Positions 59,510 to 64,000 of a stretch of 64,000 nt of DNA are shown here, piece by piece; position 1 is the stretch's first letter; each line of letters opens with the position of its first letter. The position numbers and the translations under genes are program-made. The stretch is from assembly GCF_022811925.1 (NCBI RefSeq), contig NZ_CP065512.1:1-64000 (forward strand). The letters are read 5' to 3'. This stretch comes from Cytobacillus oceanisediminis (GTDB taxonomy: Bacteria; Bacillota; Bacilli; Bacillales; Cytobacillaceae). The notes under the pieces are model-generated. The model saw only the letters and a program-made list of their open reading frames with translations, was not told where the DNA came from and did no database searches.

Positions 59510-60343
59510 ATGTGGATGTTCATAGGCTTACTTAGTTTTGTGGCCATGTTTGTCTTTTTAATTATGTCGCTTGTCGCTAAAATAAAGAAATCAGGAAAGG
59601 CTAAGAAGATGCTACTCAGTGCAGCAGGATCTTTTGTCTTGATGATTGTTGCAATATCGCTCGATGGCCCATCGGAAACACAGACTGCCTCAACTGAGCC
59701 GAAAGAGGAAAGTAAAGAAGAAAAGAATGAAGAAAAGAAAGAAGATAAAGCAGCAGCCGCTAAAGAAGATAAAGATGCTGAAGCGGAAGCAAAGAAGAAA
59801 GCTGAAGAAGAAGCAAAGAAAAAAGCTGAAAAAGAGGCTGCAGCAAAGAAGGCAGAAGAGGAAGCTGCTGCTAAAAAAGCTGAGGAAGAAGCCAATTCTA
59901 AAGAAAAGAATTATTATCTAGAAAACCATAAGGTGACAATCAATGAAATAACAAAAGAATACGATGCCATTTGGGAAAAGAATTGGAAACCCGCCTTCAA
60001 AGCAATCAGTAGCGGAAGTTCCAATATAAATGATTTGGCATCTGACATGGAGGCAGTAACCAATGGTTATTCCACTTTGTCTGACAAAATCATTGCTTTT
60101 GAACCAAAAGGCTTAAGCAAGGAAAATACTAAGCTATTAGAAGATTATAGGCTTAATATGGGAAAAGCCATTTCATACAGGGGAAATGCAGGCAGAGCCA
60201 TTACGCAAGCGATTGAAGGAGTTGCCGATACTAAATCCCGTATGGAAGAAGCCACCAAGTCAATTGAACTGGCTGACAAGTACATGTTAGAGGCAACAGT
60301 ATCAATGGTGACCCTTGAAACAGAATTAGGAATTATTGAATAA
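59510..60343 (+). CDS. Membrane protein with charged linker and helical domain
   Basis: 277 residues. Membrane helices at about 3-24 and 35-51; residues 60-125 are almost entirely Ala, Glu and Lys; the C-terminal 145 residues are a helical bundle (VTINEITKEYDAIWEKNWKPAF, GYSTLSDKIIAFEPKG). It resembles Firmicutes membrane proteins with an outer helical sensor-like domain. Flanked by terminators, so independently expressed. No family recognised. Confidence 0.55.
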   Translation: MWMFIGLLSFVAMFVFLIMSLVAKIKKSGKAKKMLLSAAGSFVLMIVAISLDGPSETQTASTEPKEESKEEKNEEKKEDKAAAAKEDKDAEAEAKKKAEEEAKKKAEKEAAAKKAEEEAAAKKAEEEANSKEKNYYLENHKVTINEITKEYDAIWEKNWKPAFKAISSGSSNINDLASDMEAVTNGYSTLSDKIIAFEPKGLSKENTKLLEDYRLNMGKAISYRGNAGRAITQAIEGVADTKSRMEEATKSIELADKYMLEATVSMVTLETELGIIE

Positions 60344-60350
60344 ATTTTTT

Positions 60351-60380
60351 CCCTGCATCAATAGGTGCGGGGTTTTTATT
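60351..60380 (+). terminator. Terminator
   Basis: Stem CCCTGCAT/GTGCGGGG with G-U pairs, then TTTTTATTT. Confidence 0.75.
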
Positions 60381-60405
60381 TAAGTGAAACAGAGGAGGTA
60401 ACAGA

Positions 60406-60537
60406 GTGAATTTCGATGAACAAACAATAAAAATAATTGGCGTTCTTGCCTTGGCTGGCATAGCCATTGGAACTGGATTTATCGCACTATGGTTATCCCA
60501 AATTGTTGATTTATTAAGTGTTATAGCAAACACATAA
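60406..60537 (+). CDS. 43-aa single-helix membrane protein
   Basis: GTG start after GAGGAGG. One membrane helix (IIGVLALAGIAIGTGFIALW) follows a short acidic N-terminus. Such miniature proteins in phages may be holin-like or regulators of host membrane enzymes; nothing specific can be said. Confidence 0.5.
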   Translation: MNFDEQTIKIIGVLALAGIAIGTGFIALWLSQIVDLLSVIANT

Positions 60538-60655
60538 AATATTACTGCAACTCGAAAAAGTCATATGGGTAAAACTTCCTCTTGATTTTCCATGTTCAAG
60601 TGTTTACGTTCATTTCACTAAAGTAAAAGGTTGACAAAATAGGAGTGGACATAAC

Positions 60656-61777
60656 TTGGAAAAAACTATCGTACTTAGAAATGCTAAATTCGTAGAAACA
60701 ACTTTCTTAGATGGCTCAAAACAAATGGTTGGCGTAGTCCGTGGAGACAGCTTTGTTGGTCTTGAAGTTCCAACCGAACCAAACCCAAGACAATTTATTG
60801 GCGAATCTAACCCGAATTACAAGGAAATGGTGAAGACATTAAAGAGCGAACCTCAAATGTTTGCACGCAAAAACTCAGGCGGTATTACCATCTTTGCTTC
60901 TTCCTGTGATTCAAACGGGGACGGATCCTATACTTTGACTTTCCAAAAAGGGGATGGGATAGCTAATGGGGGTCACACTTTTCATGCCCTCAAATTCCAT
61001 GGAAGGGACACCAGCCAGGTTAAAGTAACGATTGAATTGGGTCTTGAAAGAGACAACATCGCTGCAGTTGCAGAGGCACTAAACCTAAACAAAAGACTTC
61101 AAGGATATAGCCTTCAAAACAAAGAGGGTGCCTTTGACTGGCACAAAGATGCCATTGGCCATAAAGCTTCTGAGGTTATCTACCACGAAGGGGATAGTGG
61201 AAACGTGGAAATTAAAGAAGAAATGGCGTTTCTGAATTTATTTAAGTATGATAGCAAATCTAAAGAGATGGACATGCTATATAATATGGAAAAATCCGAG
61301 CATGCGAACGTAGCTTTTCTTAACAGGATTACACGAAATGACGATGACTTTAAGTCAACTCTTAAATGGATCGCCAAAGATGTTCATGACATTGCCATGT
61401 ATACGATTTTTAACGGCCGCTTCGGCATTCAATTAAAGCCCCTCAAAAAGAGCATTGGACAAAACTGGCTAAAGACCAGAGGAAAAGAAAAGAAAATCGG
61501 AATCATGAAAGGTCTTGCATTAGTGCTTGTTGCAGGACTTGCCTCTGAAGGGACCGAAATGAATAAAAATGGCATTGTCGTATGGAAAGAAGGATTTAAG
61601 ACAGCTGAACAAAGAAAGCGGTTTGTCGATGAACTGTTCCAAAAGGTTTTTGATGTCATTAACGTGGAGGATGGAGCTGTCTCTGAAATCATCCGCCAGG
61701 AATCTGTCAGAAAGAAAGTCCTAAAGCATGCCCAAATGATTTCTTTCCGCATCCATGAAGAACAAAAAGCAAGCTAA
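60656..61777 (+). CDS. AIPR-like (abortive infection phage resistance) protein
   Basis: 373 residues, TTG start after AGGAGTGG. FARKNSGGITIFASSC and FQKGDGIANGGHTFHAL correspond to the NNGI and VNGxQT motifs of AIPR-family proteins, and ALNLNKRLQGYSLQNKEGAFDW fits the following N..N.Q...... region. AIPR proteins are linked to phage defence and are often on prophages and plasmids. The mechanism is not known from the sequence. A terminator follows at once. Confidence 0.68.
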   Translation: MEKTIVLRNAKFVETTFLDGSKQMVGVVRGDSFVGLEVPTEPNPRQFIGESNPNYKEMVKTLKSEPQMFARKNSGGITIFASSCDSNGDGSYTLTFQKGDGIANGGHTFHALKFHGRDTSQVKVTIELGLERDNIAAVAEALNLNKRLQGYSLQNKEGAFDWHKDAIGHKASEVIYHEGDSGNVEIKEEMAFLNLFKYDSKSKEMDMLYNMEKSEHANVAFLNRITRNDDDFKSTLKWIAKDVHDIAMYTIFNGRFGIQLKPLKKSIGQNWLKTRGKEKKIGIMKGLALVLVAGLASEGTEMNKNGIVVWKEGFKTAEQRKRFVDELFQKVFDVINVEDGAVSEIIRQESVRKKVLKHAQMISFRIHEEQKAS

Positions 61778-61802
61778 GACAGTCCTTTTGGATTGTCTTT
61801 TT
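61777..61802 (+). terminator. Terminator after AIPR-like gene
   Basis: 9-bp stem AGACAGTCC/GGATTGTCT, loop TTTT, then TTTT. Confidence 0.8.
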
Positions 61803-61841
61803 AGTATAATATGGTAGACTACTTAAAAAGAAGGTGATGGT

Positions 61842-61985
61842 ATGAAGGAAAATAATCGGGCTTCTGAGAAAGAACAGTTGGAGCAAGATAAAGAAATTCA
61901 TTTTGCAAAGGAACTGGACCAGGAAGCTTTTGATGTCATACAGCGCCTTTACGATAAAACTTTTAAGGAATTGGTGGATAGATGA
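61842..61985 (+). CDS. 47-aa charged helical protein
   Basis: ATG after AAGGTGATGG. MKENNRASEKEQLEQDKEIH continues as an amphipathic helix to ELVDR. TATAAT at 61805 just upstream may be its -10 box. No family recognised. Confidence 0.48.
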   Translation: MKENNRASEKEQLEQDKEIHFAKELDQEAFDVIQRLYDKTFKELVDR

Positions 61986-62058
61986 GTCACCTAAGTCTCA
62001 CTCATCGAAAGAGCATACAAAGCTAAATTACATTTCATTTGAAGGAGGCCCTGACAGA

Positions 62059-62232
62059 ATGTTTAATCCTGTTTTTATACGATCATTAGTGTACGCTGGA
62101 TTGCTTTCAAATTTTCTATTGATCGTGGTCTGTTTTTTCTTCAGAGAATGGGATCATATACCGTCAGGGTCTACCTTTCTTGCCGTATGGACTTTGGTTT
62201 ACCTGATTCATAAGAAAATAGGCACTTGGTAA
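62059..62232 (+). CDS. 57-aa two-helix membrane protein
   Basis: ATG 62059 after GAAGGAGG. Two membrane segments at about 8-30 and 38-54 (AGLLSNFLLIVVCFFF, TFLAVWTLVYLIH). Holin-like in size, but no lysin lies next to it. No family recognised. Confidence 0.5.
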   Translation: MFNPVFIRSLVYAGLLSNFLLIVVCFFFREWDHIPSGSTFLAVWTLVYLIHKKIGTW

Positions 62233-62243
62233 ATGTTTTTTCC

Positions 62244-62271
62244 AGCAATCCTCCGGGGTTGCTTTTTTTTT
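62244..62271 (+). terminator. Terminator
   Basis: Stem AGCAATCC/GGGTTGCT with one G-U pair, then eight T. Confidence 0.82.
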
Positions 62272-62369
62272 GATTTTTTTTGAATAAAATCCATTTCACC
62301 CCTTGTATTTTCCTGTTCAACTGCTTACGTTCCTTAAGCGCGCAATTGAAGGAGAAGGAGAATTACAGA

Positions 62370-62531
62370 ATGGTGAAGCTTGGATCTATCATCGTCCTTA
62401 TCATCTTGATGGTAGTATTCTTTCTCGGATTAGCCGGGACGAATTTATTCAGCTCAGTCGGAAAAGCGGCTTTGCGAAAAAAAGAAAACATCAAAGAAAA
62501 AGCAACGGAGGAATATAGACATGACAAATAG
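62370..62531 (+). CDS. 53-aa membrane protein coupled to SPFH gene
   Basis: ATG 62370 after GAAGGAG. One membrane helix (GSIIVLIILMVVFFLGLAG, about 5-23) and a basic tail. It overlaps the SPFH gene by 11 nt, so the two are translated together and may form one membrane complex. Confidence 0.55.
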   Translation: MVKLGSIIVLIILMVVFFLGLAGTNLFSSVGKAALRKKENIKEKATEEYRHDK

Positions 62532-63357
62532 ACCGTTTATTATCGGCGGAGGAATCGTTGGAGCCATCATTCTTGCTCTTGGAATCATTCTCCCAATGTT
62601 CATTGAGAAAATCCCTACAGGATATGTAGGACTTGTGTATAGCCCATCAGGCGGAGTGAAGGATGAAACATTAAAGGAAGGCTGGCATGTGGTTGGACTG
62701 TTCGATAAAGTCATTGAGTATCCTACCCGCCTCCAAACCGTATCTTATCACGATATGGTTCTATCAACTCAGGACGGCAAGAATATTAATGCCGACATTT
62801 CCTACTCCTATAAAGTAGATCCCACAAAGGTTGTCAGCATCTTTAAAGAGTTTGGAAACATATCTGTTACAGATATTGAGTCCGGCTACCTTGAAAAGCG
62901 TATGTTGGCTGCTGCCCGTGCTGCGGTATCAAACTATGATCTGTTGGGCATTTATGGAGCAGATTCATCTGAAGCAGGGCTTGATATTCAAAAGAGATAC
63001 GAGGAAGACGTTAAGCGCCTGGGCTTTATGGTTTCAGATGTAACACTTGGAGCACCTAAACCTGACAAAAATACACAAGCTGCTATTGATTCCAGAATCA
63101 AAGCTTCTCAGGAAACAGAAAAGAAAAAGATTGAGCTTGAAAACGAGAAAATTGAAGCCGAAAAGAAACGTGTCGTTGCTGAAGGTGAAGCCAAGAAGAA
63201 ATTGATTGAAGCGGAAGCCGAAGCAAAAGCGAACAATATTGTCGCTCAATCCATCACACCGGAGCTGCTTCAAAAAATTGAGGCAGAAGCACGTAAACAG
63301 CACGGCTGGGTAACAGTGAAGACAGGCGAGGTTATTGTCGATGCTGACAAGAAATGA
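62521..63357 (+). CDS. Band-7/SPFH (prohibitin-like) membrane protein
   Basis: 278 residues. One membrane helix (about 8-29) is followed by an SPFH domain: IPTGYVGLVYSPSGGV, TLKEGWHVVGLFDKVIEYPTRLQTVSY, INADISYSYKVDPTKVVSIFKEFG, then a long coiled coil rich in Glu/Lys/Ala (about 190-245). This is the prohibitin/flotillin layout. SPFH proteins form membrane cages that hold proteases or organise domains. Phage copies are known, and superinfection or membrane-protease control has been suggested; the role here is open. Confidence 0.85.
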   Translation: MTNRPFIIGGGIVGAIILALGIILPMFIEKIPTGYVGLVYSPSGGVKDETLKEGWHVVGLFDKVIEYPTRLQTVSYHDMVLSTQDGKNINADISYSYKVDPTKVVSIFKEFGNISVTDIESGYLEKRMLAAARAAVSNYDLLGIYGADSSEAGLDIQKRYEEDVKRLGFMVSDVTLGAPKPDKNTQAAIDSRIKASQETEKKKIELENEKIEAEKKRVVAEGEAKKKLIEAEAEAKANNIVAQSITPELLQKIEAEARKQHGWVTVKTGEVIVDADKK

Positions 63358-63703
63358 GCCCCTTAATATTAAGGAAATCATGCCAGGTGTTTACTCGCTA
63401 ATGCGTTCCGGCGAATTGGATGCAAATCCGGATTTTACTATTCCTGAATATATCGCCCGAGAAAAAATACGGGAAGAACTGGAATCAGCTGAAATCCGGG
63501 AAAAATTTTATCTCATGTACCATAATTTTGTTTCCAAGTACGGAATCTTGCCAAATAAGCTTTTTATAACTGGGGAAGACCGCAGTAAATTACTTAAGGC
63601 GGCAGGAATCCAATATTATTCATATGATGTTAATCGATTTATGAATATGGAGCTTGAGCCGACTATTGCTGACAGATCCTATGTCGCACTGGTTCATGAA
63701 TGA
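63341..63703 (+). CDS. Hypothetical protein
   Basis: 120 residues from ATG 63341, inside the end of the SPFH gene, with GCGAGG upstream. It is helical (YIAREKIREELESAEIREKF) with a small alpha/beta end (FITGEDRSKLLKAAGI). No family recognised. Confidence 0.5.
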   Translation: MLTRNEPLNIKEIMPGVYSLMRSGELDANPDFTIPEYIAREKIREELESAEIREKFYLMYHNFVSKYGILPNKLFITGEDRSKLLKAAGIQYYSYDVNRFMNMELEPTIADRSYVALVHE

Positions 63704-63773
63704 ATCAAGGCATTGTAGCCAAAACTGAAGACGGTGGGAATTGCCCACTAATATAATTCGATATTGCAATCCG

Positions 63774-63801
63774 AGACTCCTCTTTGAGGGGTCTTTTTTT
63801 A
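63774..63801 (+). terminator. Terminator
   Basis: 9-bp stem AGACTCCTC/GAGGGGTCT, loop TTT, then seven T. Confidence 0.85.
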
Positions 63802-63822
63802 TTTTAAGGGGAGGGAAGACCA

Positions 63823-64000
63823 ATGGCACTTACAGAAAAGAGAATTGCAAATATCATTGCACTTAATATCATGAAGGCGGAAACGGTGGCGGCTGACCAC
63901 ACCGAAAAGGGAAATACCTATGAAGCAGATATACAATACGCCATTTCAGCATCTTTAAGAAATTTGGCTTCAGAGCTCGGGGTTAAAAACGATTACTTTG
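63823..64000 (+). CDS. Partial hypothetical protein (3' end outside window)
   Basis: ATG 63823 after AGGGGAGGG opens a frame of 59 codons to the window edge. The visible part (MALTEKRIANIIALNIMKAE) is helical and neutral to acidic. Too little is visible for an assignment. Confidence 0.5.
   Translation, partial: MALTEKRIANIIALNIMKAETVAADHTEKGNTYEADIQYAISASLRNLASELGVKNDYF

Noticed and set aside
1..64000. tRNA genes
   Set aside because: No stretch with a plausible T-arm (GGTTCRA) combined with acceptor pairing was found; a dedicated scan was not possible.

Overview
The window looks like part of a large temperate phage, most likely a phage-plasmid, of a low-GC Gram-positive host close to Bacillus. 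Almost every start has a strong AGGAGG-type ribosome site. Several proteins resemble Bacillus families: SpoVG, Spx, a YokE-like PH/SHOCT protein, a YonO-like RNA polymerase and a MerR/DUF3967 plasmid protein. No tRNA, rRNA or CRISPR array was seen. Family names come from recognising motifs; no searches were run.

Layout. Positions 1-18407 are a leftward virion and packaging block. Read in transcription order it runs from a Gp49-like protein, a PhoH-like ATPase, a four-Cys protein and several glycine/alanine-rich virion proteins to the large terminase, an unknown protein, a portal-MuF fusion, a prohead protease with acidic scaffold, two capsid-region proteins, an Ig-like protein and a zinc-ribbon protein cut by the window edge. 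The terminase is interrupted twice: by an intein in its Walker A motif and by a group I intron, carrying a staphylococcal-nuclease-like ORF, in its Walker B motif. A divergent region at 18408-18764 separates this block from the rest, which is nearly all rightward.

18765-29824 holds a 1389-residue protein with an ADHDGD motif (candidate single-subunit RNA polymerase), a RecD/Dda-like helicase, an SSB-like protein and a complete hammerhead ribozyme followed by stable hairpins. 29825-36484 holds a CTATATAG-rich non-coding stretch and many small accessory genes. 36566-38957 is a ParM/ParR-type partition module with a strictly 43-bp phased repeat array and a MerR/DUF3967 gene. 40791-46042 is a PRTRC/Bil-like ubiquitin-like conjugation cassette: tandem Ubl, E2-like, JAMM protease and E1-like. 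RNase H-like, OB-fold and RadC genes follow. 50265-54890 is a DNA polymerase III alpha gene split in its catalytic PDxDxDF motif by a second group I intron with a LAGLIDADG endonuclease. The right end has a SLOG-macro fusion, small membrane proteins, an AIPR-like protein, a lone leftward RHH-like regulator and a band-7/SPFH protein.

How it may work together (inference). The partition locus suggests that the lysogen is an extrachromosomal plasmid. The element carries its own replicase and helicase, a candidate RNA polymerase for its own promoters and an Spx-like protein that could act on host RNA polymerase. The leftward block then builds and fills the capsid. Three self-splicing elements sit in catalytic motifs of the terminase and replicase. 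The Ubl cassette, AIPR and macro-domain genes point to conflict with other phages or with host defence.
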